Source: Thermoplasma volcanium GSS1 (GTDB taxonomy: Archaea; Thermoplasmatota; Thermoplasmata; Thermoplasmatales; Thermoplasmataceae). Taken from it: DNA of 64,000 bases. The notes below the pieces were generated by a model that did not search any database, had not been told where the DNA came from, and saw only the letters and a list, made by a program, of their open reading frames with translations. Made by a program: the position numbers and the translations under genes. The DNA lies in assembly GCF_000011185.1 (NCBI RefSeq), contig NC_002689.2, positions 1,240,001 to 1,304,000 on the forward strand. Direction: 5' to 3'. Positions 37,201 through 45,167 of this stretch are shown here, piece by piece (position 1 is the first letter of the stretch; each line of letters begins with the position of its first letter).

Positions 37201-37434
37201 AAGGAGTTGAGTGTGATAAGTTAATATGTATTGTATAATATAATAATTAAAATACGGATCACTGCCACCAGAGTTTGTAAGAAAAGGGTATTGCATGGCC
37301 TGTGACCAAGAAAAGTAATTGGCTACAAATAGGTAGAACACAACTAGCAGGCCAAGTGCGATCTCTGTTTCGTATCGTCTTAACACGGATACGAATTCAA
37401 ATTGGTTTCGATGCTTATCAACGTTTTCTATCAT
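31204..37434 (-). CDS. aglB: AglB/STT3 oligosaccharyltransferase with giant extracellular extension
   Basis: A 2076-residue protein. Residues 1 to about 500 hold the multi-span STT3 membrane domain, including an early GSDPYFNYY acidic motif. The catalytic signature WWDYG is at 579-583 in a soluble domain running to about 890. From about 907 a carboxypeptidase-regulatory-like domain begins (ATITGKVTTYDGRGVGGIYV), followed by roughly 1100 residues of repetitive, Tyr/Ser/Asn-rich beta modules dense in N-x-S/T sequons. A C-terminal membrane helix and a basic RGRKK tail close it. AglB transfers lipid-linked glycan to Asn of surface proteins. Typical archaeal AglB is under about 1000 residues, so the extension is exceptional. 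Confidence 0.9.
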   Translation of the reverse strand: MIENVDKHRNQFEFVSVLRRYETEIALGLLVVFYLFVANYFSWSQAMQYPFLTNSGGSDPYFNYYIIQYILTYHTQLLHEIFLHYPIGSGNPRPPFFHWMIVFVATILSPIFGSAFKVAYYAFEEFDAVFGALLIIPVYLMAKEIFGKKAGIIAAFLYALMPGNLSAGILSDGRMHTPELFFAFLTIYFFEKALITSKKSLFLQNMLDFKSYIPSIINFYKRNRKATIYALLSGASIGGLMLSWQGYAYIEVILLIYIVVQAVINLLTRRPTGYLTYLTSIAMALGFLMGFYYYYGDGELYGWFIPEIQLAVLGIAFLLLINIIGRKPWIITVPLTIVVSLAGFFVLFKIEPTVMHTLISGAGYFIKSRVYTTIAEAAPLPLGEYINSFGVAQFIIGMSGIVYVIYKYVKEKSDALMFILVFAVVSIFMSFEAARFNITAAPAYGILGGGLLVYFIDMAKLTEVRKRNVGSTSFSKTVKGNINWVHAAFAVILVLVLVIPSGIGVVNAAIPENNANIINSKIQSELPAFMRSNNTTGQYFGSSGFFIDNSSQPLAQSFSWLSTQDTNVPIGERPAYVSWWDYGFQEVFQGQHPTVADDFQQGYVPAGQILLSQNQSQIVSILIALLVKGYYTNYKSFSLINSTLSPYLGQSGISTVYKAYFDPNSFLNTVISNSSIYGNFIKSPTSDNLYYGFLKGYLASHYSLNILNSAYLALEDATGYNVKYVQIDHSLFPFSGVNPGIFYAPAYLTDQVSYSYQGEIVPYSFYQIYASTDEGTFPLNQTPSTATITGLNITYTPAFYNTSIYRFFIGYPPSAVGQTNGIPGISYGAGQYEIMPAWNMSNFELVYLGVPYNPYNNTSAHPNAWKIVPIQQAYTLVSEGKGRAQLLPPISEIGSAADPIVAYYPGATITGKVTTYDGRGVGGIYVTIYDQYGIPHEMVLTNSSGYFSLVGLPGNDTVVISTGTLDHLTLVGSNVISYWHVHITNAQAERITTTFNSTTGLPDYYFFHNFQLKNTTISGSVEFSYPLNSSTSKSVPINNGTIILYNSTYNYTAKFPILNGGYSTGPIPPYDYTASVLANGTLYKDVQILNTTVGSSVVYDISVKYNQIRADVTVGGKPVKSMVVYAEGASGSYTSNFVNGTYIVYVPEGNYTVYARSYNTATRQYYVNFTGWGSVYNITMAAQPAVMVYGSASNISRITFYMDSQVNNATYTVNVSNGKFSVVIPVGVYTIYGSGKGTAYMRTIEITENTQLNVSGSPAYSVSLDSYVGEKAVSSGYYSIVGQNGYLGYPYSSNSTVHFRLPVGIYRIYSTATIAGLSYAGKLVINLKSNYSNTVELSNASISTIALYNNKISNSFNVTDAVHSGIVLLYSGNVLIEVFPVEYSGYSNVVYPLSTYSPVATVISPYYLEENISLNAKPITLGMKPVTIEASFELYNKSLKPEFNGYIDLYGLYNYNLTMVSGKAYGYIMPGIYYLSIWNGTNILIYNDTAITPSSSNLIDVGIYANFTSDISGVRLLTKTGSQLSFGPVPIGNYIVYYAKGSKVSVNEIAITNNTVYSNISLANGYYLNVTNSLNVSGNYLVKGSYFVIPGNGSFVLPAGNYYISFNSRFSNSTGSFYVYGNASLYLNRNTNLSVNVSMKEIFANTTILTNSPYSYVYVLSNGSTYASGRANSTGVASFMLPTRGFTVYSISTNHKMAAFNYLNINPFETSVVFNSSLSNSYPVYIYTALNGEPTYLNVSISLGSSELIVNSSVNYIYLPTGNYTFGSSISTTRHFPTENVTISYATSGTYYVNGLTYINLNLVEQKVYSFSTSLVSKVKTFGYTVVNDTVLYKPINYNITILNTGNTIVNITLQNGNTSLYAMAFNVSKLELIPGESANVSVNVTPKAIISSGLVNIPVNLNYTLGNTTKYIQAYFPTIYTYTVSSLPSEVNGTNVEVPLVINNTGNANITVNLSISNSYIQSLRSLNYNITYPSYVSVSAFGSKIVNITLIPTSTTPAPFVSFYMSVSYNNIHKSIELNATYPQLSKVSVVANGTGIISNYHGNPYLSLTIGLILIAITVVVGLALSAYRGRKK

Positions 37435-37460
37435 ACCGTGAAATCACTAATTAAATCTCC

Positions 37461-37468
37461 ATATAAAA
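37461..37468 (-). promoter_or_regulatory. TATA box of aglB
   Basis: The reverse strand reads TTTTATAT, 27-34 nt before the ATG at 37434. It lies in the short gap shared with the divergent Pcc1 operon. Confidence 0.5.
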
Positions 37469-37545
37469 AACTGATCAGACAGGAGTCAAACATTAAGAAA
37501 ACTTTCTGCTTAGGACTGATGTTTAATGCTAAAATATTCAATACA

Positions 37546-37551
37546 TATAAA
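37546..37551 (+). promoter_or_regulatory. TATA box of the Pcc1-prefoldin-MptA operon
   Basis: TATAAA ends 22 nt before the ATG at 37574, giving a near-leaderless message. It rules out the longer in-frame ATG at 37526, which would lie upstream of the promoter. Confidence 0.55.
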
Positions 37552-37573
37552 TTTATCAGACAAATATAAGATC

Positions 37574-37807
37574 ATGCATTCTGCCATTATATATATAGAT
37601 CAGGTAAAAGCAGAAGTCCTAGCTCCTGATATAACTCAACCCATAGGGAGAGCAAAGTTAACCATAGCAATGAAAGGAGACTGTTTTTACATTTATATAG
37701 AAGCACCTGATACAGTATCGCTTAAGGCATCATTAACTTCTATAGCAAGACTAATTCATGTTATAGAAGAGGTGGAGGGAGTATTAGATGGTCGAGCCAA
37801 ATATTAG
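37574..37807 (+). CDS. pcc1: KEOPS complex subunit Pcc1
   Basis: A 77-residue protein. The pattern VLAPDITQPIGRAKLTI, IYIEAPDTVSLKASLTSIARLIHVIEEVE is that of Pcc1, the dimerisation subunit of KEOPS, which makes N6-threonylcarbamoyladenosine in tRNAs. The start at 37574 fits the TATA position. It overlaps the prefoldin gene by 20 bp, so they are one transcript. Confidence 0.85.
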   Translation: MHSAIIYIDQVKAEVLAPDITQPIGRAKLTIAMKGDCFYIYIEAPDTVSLKASLTSIARLIHVIEEVEGVLDGRAKY

Positions 37808-38162
37808 TTCATACTTACAAAATCAATTGAAGCAAGCTCAAGAATTAGAGGAAAATATAGAAAAAATAGCAACCCAGAGATACCAGCTGGATCTTAGTTT
37901 AAAGGAAATAGAGAAAACCCTTCAAGAACTTAATAAAATAGATGATAAAACTCCGGTTTACAGGAGCATTGGTTCAATACTTTATAAAGTTGATGACAAA
38001 AAGAAGCTCATAGATGAGTTGGAAGAGCAGCTTGAACTGACAAAGATAAGGATTAATACCCTTGACAAGCAGCAGAAATCTCTTGAGGAAAAATATAAGG
38101 AATTACAGGCCGCAATAAGAGAACGTTATAATCAGGACAATAAGAAAGGTGCCGTCAGTTGA
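37788..38162 (+). CDS. pfdB: Prefoldin beta subunit
   Basis: A 124-residue coiled-coil chaperone subunit. N- and C-terminal helices (about 8-50 and 75-115) flank the beta hairpin segment KTPVYRSIGSILYKVDD. Four beta subunits assemble with two alpha subunits on a barrel and deliver unfolded proteins to the thermosome. It sits between Pcc1 and MptA with overlaps on both sides (20 bp, then TTGA). Confidence 0.95.
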   Translation: MVEPNISSYLQNQLKQAQELEENIEKIATQRYQLDLSLKEIEKTLQELNKIDDKTPVYRSIGSILYKVDDKKKLIDELEEQLELTKIRINTLDKQQKSLEEKYKELQAAIRERYNQDNKKGAVS

Positions 38163-39013
38163 TAGATTTTCTCGATGTTCAGGCTTCAACCCCTGACATA
38201 AGGATTTCAGTAGACAAGGTCGGTATTCGAAGAATGAAATTTCCAATTAAAATTGGAGACGAAGTAGCCATTTTATCAGCTGATTTATATATTGATATAC
38301 CCCAGACTAGGAAAGGGGCCGATATGTCTAGAGCTGTCGAATCTATTCAATCGGTTCTTTCTCGGCCGTCAATTAATTTAGAATCACTAGGAATAGAAAT
38401 ATGCAAAGAAGCCTTAGGGCGTTTCAATTACGCATCTAGGGTTGAAGTCAAAATAAACGGGGAATACTATAAAAAATCAAATGGCGGATACGATGAAATT
38501 TCCCTTTACATAAGGACAAAATGTGGAATAGATGGTAATATAGAAAACTTAACTGGTTTATCTTATGAGGCAATAACTGCATGCCCATGTGCAATGGAAA
38601 CAACAAGGGCACTTATTAGCAAAGACATACCTGATTCTGAAAACGTACTCTATTATATCCCAACCGTGACGCATAATCAGAGAAACAGGACAAAGTTAAT
38701 AGTGAGCAATAACGCAGGCAAGATAAGCTTCTGGGACATATATAAAGTACTAGAATCAGTACAGGGAAAACCGCTGGAATCTCTTTTAAAAAGGATCGAC
38801 GAAGGCAAACTAGTTTACGAAGCGCATAAGAAACCTAAATTCGTGGAAGATGTTGTGAGGGAGGTAGCATTTGCGGCTGTAACTTTGCTTCCACTATCTG
38901 ATGATGATATGGTTATAGTATCCTCAGACAGTGAAGAAAGCATACACCCACATAATGCCTACGCAAGTATGAAGAAGAGAGCCTTAGACTTAAAAAAGGA
39001 ACTAAATCTTTGA
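38159..39013 (+). CDS. mptA: GTP cyclohydrolase MptA (COG1469 family)
   Basis: A 284-residue GTP cyclohydrolase of the FolE2/MptA family, first enzyme of archaeal pterin (methanopterin-type) biosynthesis. The signatures are SADLYIDIPQTRKGADMSR, YEAITACPCAMETTRALI, PTVTHNQRNRTKL and ESIHPHNAYAS. The Cys/His positions fit the single metal site of this family. The start is TTG 38159, fused with the prefoldin stop as TTGA. The final pterin in this organism is not known from the window. Confidence 0.92.
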   Translation: MIDFLDVQASTPDIRISVDKVGIRRMKFPIKIGDEVAILSADLYIDIPQTRKGADMSRAVESIQSVLSRPSINLESLGIEICKEALGRFNYASRVEVKINGEYYKKSNGGYDEISLYIRTKCGIDGNIENLTGLSYEAITACPCAMETTRALISKDIPDSENVLYYIPTVTHNQRNRTKLIVSNNAGKISFWDIYKVLESVQGKPLESLLKRIDEGKLVYEAHKKPKFVEDVVREVAFAAVTLLPLSDDDMVIVSSDSEESIHPHNAYASMKKRALDLKKELNL

Positions 39014-39045
39014 GCGTCGTGCTCTGTATTTTCACGCATCTATTT

Positions 39046-39474
39046 TTAATATCTTTCGCCGATCAACTCCATAATCTTCTTTCTTACCGAAGAGGAGCTA
39101 TTCAGTTGTCCGTCATACTTAGATATTCTCACTATTTTAACGGTAATTCCCAGCTTATTTATTTTACTTTGTAATTCTGCCTCGTCGAACTTCTGATCGT
39201 AACCCAAGGTTATAATGTCTGGTTTAACTTCAATCACCGTCTTCATCATGTCACCTTCATGGCCAAGGATAGCTCTATCGACGACCTTTAATTCTGAAAT
39301 GAGGGCTAGCCTTGAGTTCTCATCAAATATTGGAATCTTACCATTATTGCGGGCTGTAGAATCACGAGCAACGACAACTACAAGTTCATCTCCGAGTTTT
39401 TTTGATTCCTTAAGATAATGAATATGACCCAAATGTAGAATATCGAAAACACCAGTTGCCATTACTCTGATCAT
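39046..39474 (-). CDS. ribL: FAD synthase RibL (CTP/ATP nucleotidyltransferase fold)
   Basis: A 142-residue archaeal FAD synthetase that adenylates FMN. It has the nucleotidyltransferase motifs GVFDILHLGHIHYL (HxGH) near the N-terminus and SSSSVRKKI near the end, plus DIITLGYDQKFDE. It is convergent with mptA and divergent from the acetyltransferase gene. A glycerol-3-phosphate cytidylyltransferase role is the main alternative, but archaeal context favours RibL. Confidence 0.88.
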   Translation of the reverse strand: MIRVMATGVFDILHLGHIHYLKESKKLGDELVVVVARDSTARNNGKIPIFDENSRLALISELKVVDRAILGHEGDMMKTVIEVKPDIITLGYDQKFDEAELQSKINKLGITVKIVRISKYDGQLNSSSSVRKKIMELIGERY

Positions 39475-39531
39475 CTTAGCTTAATTTTTACTCCATAGAT
39501 AAATATTTGTAGAAAACCTATCAGCCTGAAT

Positions 39532-39984
39532 ATGATAGTAAGAAGATATCTTAAGCAGGATCTTTGCGCTGTGGCAAGACTTGAAGTTCGTTCTTTTGAG
39601 ATCGGTCCGTATGATAAGGAATATCTAAGGGAGGTACTTGAGAATGCTTCCTCCATTAGTTATATAGCCCAAATATCTGATAAGATTGTAGGCTATATTG
39701 TCGCAATGCCTTTGAATTCACAGGAAATAGATATAGAAAGCATAGCGACTGATCCGGATTTCAGAAAAAGATCTATCGGCACGAGACTAATAGCAAGAAT
39801 TGAGAACGAGTCTAAGTCATTAGGATACCGAAACATAATACTTGAAGTAAGGAAGGAAAACATTGAGGCTATATCATTTTACAGCAGGTTGGGTTTTAAT
39901 ATAAAAGAGTTCATTGTAAATTATTACGAAGAGTATTACAGAGGCTCAAGAGATGCCTATCGTATGGTAAAATCCCTATCTTAA
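39532..39984 (+). CDS. N-terminal acetyltransferase (RimI/Ard1-like GNAT)
   Basis: A 150-residue GNAT enzyme with the acetyl-CoA loop RKRSIGTRLIARIE, ATDPDF before it, and the C-terminal VRKENIEAISFYSRLGF of RimI/Ard1 proteins. Archaeal members acetylate protein N-termini, often with broad specificity, and may also act on chromatin proteins such as Alba. It is followed about 35 bp later by the HIT gene. Confidence 0.9.
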   Translation: MIVRRYLKQDLCAVARLEVRSFEIGPYDKEYLREVLENASSISYIAQISDKIVGYIVAMPLNSQEIDIESIATDPDFRKRSIGTRLIARIENESKSLGYRNIILEVRKENIEAISFYSRLGFNIKEFIVNYYEEYYRGSRDAYRMVKSLS

Positions 39985-40019
39985 TCTCCTGTGCTAATAC
40001 TAACATCTTTATAGATGTC

Positions 40020-40493
40020 ATGAAATTACCAGTTACAATGTATGAGCCATCTTGCGTGTTCTGCACAGAGATTATACAAAAAAGGAATGCAGCAGTTGTG
40101 GCGGAAAACGAATATACAATAGCCTTTATGGATAAGGCACCAGTTGAACCAGGCCACGTCCTGGTAATACCAAAAAGACATTTCATAAACATATTTGACA
40201 TAGACGACTTCTACTATATTGAAGTTCAGAAAATGGTAAAAAGAGTTTCAAAGGCAGTTCTTGAGGCACTTTCTGCAGACGCGCTGAATGTAGGGCAGAA
40301 CAACGGGAGATGCGCCAACCAGATAGTTATGCACTATCACGTTCACGTTATACCTAGATGGTGTGATAGGCCATTTAAGTGGGGGAGAATAGAAGCATCT
40401 TTTGAGGAGCTCCAAAACACTGCTAAATTAATATCAGAAACTTATGATAGACTGTTTTCTGTTAAGGGCAAGGCTTTATCAAATACCCGGTGA
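40020..40493 (+). CDS. HIT-family nucleotide hydrolase/transferase
   Basis: A 157-residue histidine-triad protein. The active-site triad is HYHVHVIPRW, preceded by the family helix and EPGHVLVIPKRHF. An N-terminal CVFC pair resembles the zinc-binding start of bacterial/archaeal HIT hydrolases. It acts on nucleotide phosphoramidates or dinucleotides; the specific substrate cannot be set. Confidence 0.9.
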   Translation: MKLPVTMYEPSCVFCTEIIQKRNAAVVAENEYTIAFMDKAPVEPGHVLVIPKRHFINIFDIDDFYYIEVQKMVKRVSKAVLEALSADALNVGQNNGRCANQIVMHYHVHVIPRWCDRPFKWGRIEASFEELQNTAKLISETYDRLFSVKGKALSNTR

Positions 40494-40647
40494 TATTTGG
40501 CTCCTCCTCATCTGCTTCCCGTTCGCGATTTTTTATAACTTTACTTGAAGTACCGATTCGTTAAAAAATCAACAAGAAATTGACAAAATCCTAGAATGCA
40601 AAATTATAATAAGGGATGCATTATTTCTTAATGTAGAGGGTATATGC

Positions 40648-41244
40648 ATGAAGAGCATCGAGGAGTTATACAAAAGAGCGCTCGAGCTTAAAAATAAAGG
40701 AATGAGTGATAAAGAAATATCCACAGAATTGCACCTCTCTGTAAATACTGTTACCTGGCTACTTAGCAAAGAATTCTTAAAGGAAGGGGCCGTTCAAGAC
40801 GTTAAGATTGGTTGGAGGAGCTTAGGTGTCTTTGGTTCCAGAATTATAAGCATTGCAGAGGTAATGAGCGATATAATAAGAGAGGAGATGCAAAGAAACT
40901 CATTTGAAGTTGATTCCATACTTGGAATTGCTATCAATGGTATTCCGTACGCAACGATGGTATCGTATCTTATGGACAAGGAACTTATAGTCTACAGACC
41001 ACATCCAGCACGAAAGGAAGGCTTCTTTAGTTCTAATTTTGCCGGTGTAGAAGGAAAACGTATAGTTATAATAGATGATGTGGCAAGCACAGGTGAAACA
41101 TTAAAGAGAACCATCACAGACGTAACAAAAGAAGGGGGGAAAGCTGTACTATGTGTTATCTTAGCGTCAAAGATGGGCGTAGACGATCTCAATGGCGTAC
41201 CAGTGAGGTCACTGCTTAGAACTCGCATAATAGGCGGCACATAA
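40648..41244 (+). CDS. GfcR-like regulator (HTH + phosphoribosyltransferase domain)
   Basis: A 198-residue fusion of an N-terminal helix-turn-helix ([29 protein letters not shown]) with an orotate-PRTase-like domain carrying the PRPP loop [16 protein letters not shown]. In haloarchaea such a protein (GfcR) regulates sugar catabolism, and others are annotated as PyrE-like. Sensing of a phosphorylated sugar or PRPP is plausible. Regulation of the Entner-Doudoroff genes of this window is a hypothesis. Confidence 0.85.
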
Positions 41245-41368
41245 TTTATATTTCCTAGATAACGTCAAAAAAAACCAAATATTTAATTAACCTGACTATG
41301 CACTATAGTATAAGATTGCTTCATTTAAATTGCTTGATCTTCGGTTAAGCGTTGTTACACAACAGTTA

Positions 41369-41376
41369 TTTATATA
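41369..41376 (+). promoter_or_regulatory. TATA box of the LysRS gene
   Basis: TTTATATA ends 26 nt before the TTG start at 41403. This supports a leaderless message beginning close to that codon. Confidence 0.55.
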
Positions 41377-41402
41377 TTGAATATCCCTCCATAGTGATTT
41401 AA

Positions 41403-42914
41403 TTGTTCTGGGCCGATGCAGCAGTTAAGGATTTGATAGGGGAACAGAGAATTTCGACGGGTATATCGCCGTCCGGGCCGATCCATGTAGGCAACATGAG
41501 AGAGATACTCACAGGGGATATACTCTACAAGGCCGTTATCAAGAGGGGCCTAAAATCAGATTTCATCTATTTATGTGATGACATGGATCCGCTGAGAAAG
41601 GTTTATCCGTTCTTAGATCAATCTTATAGCAAGTATGTAGGATTTCCTCTAAAAAATATACCATCACCGGATGGCGTAGGAGTTTATTCTGATCACTTCT
41701 TGAATCCCTTCATTGAAGTGATGAGAAAGACGGGCATTCCTGCCAGAGTAATAAAAACATCAGATCTGTATGGCAACGGGATACTAGCCGATGCTATAGA
41801 TACAGTTATGGAAAGAAGATCAGAAATCAAAGATATACTTGAAAAAATTACCGGCAGAATGATAGAAGGCGATTTTTATCCATACGAACCACTTTGCGAG
41901 AAATGCGGCAGAATAAATTCTACGTCTGTTATATCCTATAAATATCCCTATGCCGAATATACGTGTAAATGTGGTCACCATGGCTTTGCAGATATCAGGC
42001 GAGCTGAGGGGAAAATGCCTTGGAGAATAGAATGGCCGGCTAAATGGTACGCACTCAAAGTATCAATAGAACCATTCGGTAAGGACCATGGTGCTCCTGG
42101 TGGGTCATATGATACAGGGAAGAGAATCGCGCGTGAAATATTTGGGATTGAACCTCCTCTTCCACTCGTATACGAGAGGATAATGCTAAAAGGAAAAGGT
42201 GCCATGCACTCTTCAACCGGACTAGCTATACCTGCGTCTGAAATAATAGATGTAATGCCACCAGAGCTGTTAAGGTTCCTAATAGCAAGGGTTAATCCTT
42301 CTCGTCACATAGATTTTGATCCCGGCTTAGGTCTTCTTAATTTGTTCGATGAATTTGAAAGGTATTTGAACAAATACAGAGAAGGAGATATCGATGGAGA
42401 CAGCAAAGCAATTATAGAGTATTCGTTGATAGAAAAAGAGAAATTATCTTATCCTATAGATTTCAGGCACTTAATAACGCTAATTCAGATTTACCAGAAA
42501 AAGGAGGATATATTAAGGGCTGCCATGGCATCCACTAAAGATCAACTTGATGAAAGCGCACTATACGATGAGATAAAATACGCCAAAAACTGGCTTGAAA
42601 GATATGCTCCTGACAACGTAAAGTTTAAGCTTTTAGCAATTGACGAAAAGGCTGAGTTAAGCGATCAGGATAGAGCTATACTTTCAAAGTTTCTGGAAGT
42701 ATCGAATTCAATGGCTTGGGACTCCAACGAGATTCATTCAACGGTCCATAATGTAGCAAAGGATCTAGGCATAGGACCAGATGCTGCCTTCTCAACATTC
42801 TACAAGGTATTTATTGGCAAAGAACGTGGGCCTAGGCTTGGATATTTCCTGTTTAACCTCGGCAAAGATTTCACTATAGCAAGGATAAAGAGCGTTTTAG
42901 GTGGTAATTCCTGA
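41403..42914 (+). CDS. lysK: Lysyl-tRNA synthetase, class I
   Basis: A 503-residue class I LysRS, the archaeal type unrelated to class II enzymes. The HIGH-like signature is PSGPIHVGNMRE at about 23-34. FIYLCDDMDPLRKV and CEKCGRINSTS (zinc knuckle, with a second CKCGHHG) follow, and EPFGKDHGAPGGSYD forms the lysine pocket. The KMSKS region reads KGAMHSSTGLAI, where both usual lysines are missing. A C-terminal helical anticodon-binding domain runs to the end. The start is TTG 41403, supported by the TATA position. Confidence 0.95.
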   Translation: MFWADAAVKDLIGEQRISTGISPSGPIHVGNMREILTGDILYKAVIKRGLKSDFIYLCDDMDPLRKVYPFLDQSYSKYVGFPLKNIPSPDGVGVYSDHFLNPFIEVMRKTGIPARVIKTSDLYGNGILADAIDTVMERRSEIKDILEKITGRMIEGDFYPYEPLCEKCGRINSTSVISYKYPYAEYTCKCGHHGFADIRRAEGKMPWRIEWPAKWYALKVSIEPFGKDHGAPGGSYDTGKRIAREIFGIEPPLPLVYERIMLKGKGAMHSSTGLAIPASEIIDVMPPELLRFLIARVNPSRHIDFDPGLGLLNLFDEFERYLNKYREGDIDGDSKAIIEYSLIEKEKLSYPIDFRHLITLIQIYQKKEDILRAAMASTKDQLDESALYDEIKYAKNWLERYAPDNVKFKLLAIDEKAELSDQDRAILSKFLEVSNSMAWDSNEIHSTVHNVAKDLGIGPDAAFSTFYKVFIGKERGPRLGYFLFNLGKDFTIARIKSVLGGNS

Positions 42915-42980
42915 TGACTACCTGTAATATTTCTTTAGAAGTGAAAAAGAAAATAATAAGAACAGGTAATCAAGCTTAAG

Positions 42981-44612
42981 GTGATTGGCATAAAGATACT
43001 TGTAAACTGTGCGCTGCCTTATGCAAACGGGCCGTTACATGTTGGGCATATTGCAGGAGCATACCTCGGTGCAGACGTATTTGTAAGGTTTAATCGCTTA
43101 ATTGGAAATGAGGTTCTATATGTATCCGGAAGTGATGAATATGGAACTCCTATCACTGTGAGGGCAGAAAAAGAGGGGAAAAGCCCTCAGGAGATCGCCG
43201 ATAGATACTATGCAGAACACATAGAAACATTCAAAAAACTTGGAATAAATTTTGATATTTTTATGAGGACAACGTATCCCGAGCACAGTTCTGTTGCACA
43301 GGAGTTTTTTTTAAAATTGCTAAACGAAGGTGTAATAGAAAAAGGAACAATGATAGCTCCGTACTGCAGAAAAATAGGCAGGTTTATGCCTGATAGGTAC
43401 ATAGAAGGAGAATGCCCCTACTGCGGTTATAAAAAGGCGCGTGGAGATCAATGCGATAACTGTGGGAGAACCCTCGATCCACAAGAACTAATAAACCCTG
43501 TGTGCATACTCAGCGGGGAAACCCCAGAATTCAGGGAAACTGAACATTTTTTCCTAAGGCTGGATCTATTCGAGGAAAGGTTGGAAGAGTGGCTAAAAAC
43601 GAAAACATTCTGGAAGCCAAATGTATTGGCATACACAAGGAATTTTATTCAAGGTGGACTTAAAAAAAGAGCCATAACTAGGGATATAGATTGGGGTGTT
43701 AAAGTACCACTCGAAGGCTACGAACACAAAAGGATATATGTGTGGTTTGAGGCTTTGATTGGATATATCACAGGAGCAAAGATGTTTTCAGAGGTCATAG
43801 GAAAGCCAAATTATTGGAAAGAATTTTACTTCGATAAGGATGTAAAAAACTATTACTTTATAGGAAAGGACAATATACCTTTTCATAGCATAATATGGCC
43901 GGCTATGCTGTTGGGCTACGGAGAGCTTAACCTTCCATACGATATTCCTGCAAACGAATATTTAACTTTCAAAGGCGAGCAGTTTTCGAAGAGCAGGGGC
44001 ATCGGCTATACTGTTGATGAATTGCTCCGCGTAATACCCCCTGATTACTTGAGGTACTACGTGGCATCCATACTTCCTGAAACAGGCGATTCTGATTTCT
44101 CCTTGGAAGAACTTGTTAAAACTGTAAATTCTGATCTTATTGACAAATATGGCAACTTTGTCCACAGAACCTTATCGTTTATCAACAAATATGACTTGAA
44201 AATAACTAAGCCTAATTCTCTAAATGATGAGGCCTTCGAATATGCTCAGAACGCCTTCAAAGAATATTGTGATGAACTTTCACAGGTTCATATAAAGAGA
44301 TCTTTAGCGATCTGGCTAAACTTAGCTATATACGCAAACTCGTACTTCAACAAATCAGAGCCGTGGAACTTAATAAAAACAGACAGAGATCAGTGCAATT
44401 ATAAGCTTTATGTCTCTCTCAAACTTGCCCAATACCTTACTGCGATGATATATCCATTTACGCCAACATCAGCAAAGGCCATATGGGAACAACTTGGAGT
44501 TAACATGGACATTGATTCTTCCTTTTCTATCCTTAATTCAATAAACGATTTCTCTGTGAAACCATCCCGAATACCTTTTGAGAAATTAGACATTGATAAG
44601 TTAAAATTATAA
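42981..44612 (+). CDS. metG: Methionyl-tRNA synthetase
   Basis: A 543-residue class I MetRS. The HIGH region is ALPYANGPLHVGHIAGAYL, the zinc knuckles are ECPYCGYKKARGDQCDNCGRTLDP, and the KMSKS-like motif is EQFSKSRGIGYTVDE. A helical anticodon domain closes the protein. It lacks the C-terminal EMAPII/Trbp-like dimerisation domain found in many bacterial and some archaeal MetRS. The annotated start is GTG 42981, but that codon is part of an AGGTGAT ribosome-binding-like sequence, so initiation slightly downstream is possible. Confidence 0.95.
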   Translation: MIGIKILVNCALPYANGPLHVGHIAGAYLGADVFVRFNRLIGNEVLYVSGSDEYGTPITVRAEKEGKSPQEIADRYYAEHIETFKKLGINFDIFMRTTYPEHSSVAQEFFLKLLNEGVIEKGTMIAPYCRKIGRFMPDRYIEGECPYCGYKKARGDQCDNCGRTLDPQELINPVCILSGETPEFRETEHFFLRLDLFEERLEEWLKTKTFWKPNVLAYTRNFIQGGLKKRAITRDIDWGVKVPLEGYEHKRIYVWFEALIGYITGAKMFSEVIGKPNYWKEFYFDKDVKNYYFIGKDNIPFHSIIWPAMLLGYGELNLPYDIPANEYLTFKGEQFSKSRGIGYTVDELLRVIPPDYLRYYVASILPETGDSDFSLEELVKTVNSDLIDKYGNFVHRTLSFINKYDLKITKPNSLNDEAFEYAQNAFKEYCDELSQVHIKRSLAIWLNLAIYANSYFNKSEPWNLIKTDRDQCNYKLYVSLKLAQYLTAMIYPFTPTSAKAIWEQLGVNMDIDSSFSILNSINDFSVKPSRIPFEKLDIDKLKL

Positions 44613-45167
44613 TTATATTTATAATCAATAATAATTTGTTTTCAGTATACATTATCTTATTTAAGCTTTTTTTTAAATAGGTTAATATATGATTAATATA
44701 ATAAGCAAATAACGGGGACTTTTCATTATCGTTTCTAAATCAAGCTCCCCAAGAATTAGGTGTAGAAATGGTGCGTAAAAGAACAGGATTGAAAAAGAAT
44801 GCTATCGGGTTAATGCAGGGTGTATTCCAGTCTATGGGAAAAGTAGCACCGGCAGCAGATATTGCTATTCTGCTTGTTGCAACGTTCTCGATCGCAGACT
44901 CTAAAACTATACTTTCTGTAATATTTGGATGGCTAATATACGCTCTCTTTATGGTAACGCCCTATCAATTCTCTAAATACAAATCCAATGCAGGCAGCTA
45001 TTATGCTTACGCATCAGCTTCAACAGAAAGCGGAAAACTGGGACCGATAACTGCGTTGAGTTTTATGTACTAAGATATTACCGGAGCGGCTTTTGGTATA
45101 CTAGGTTTGTCGTCATTCATTTTTTTAATATCTCCAAAGATAAGCTCCATACCAGGTTACGATTTCT

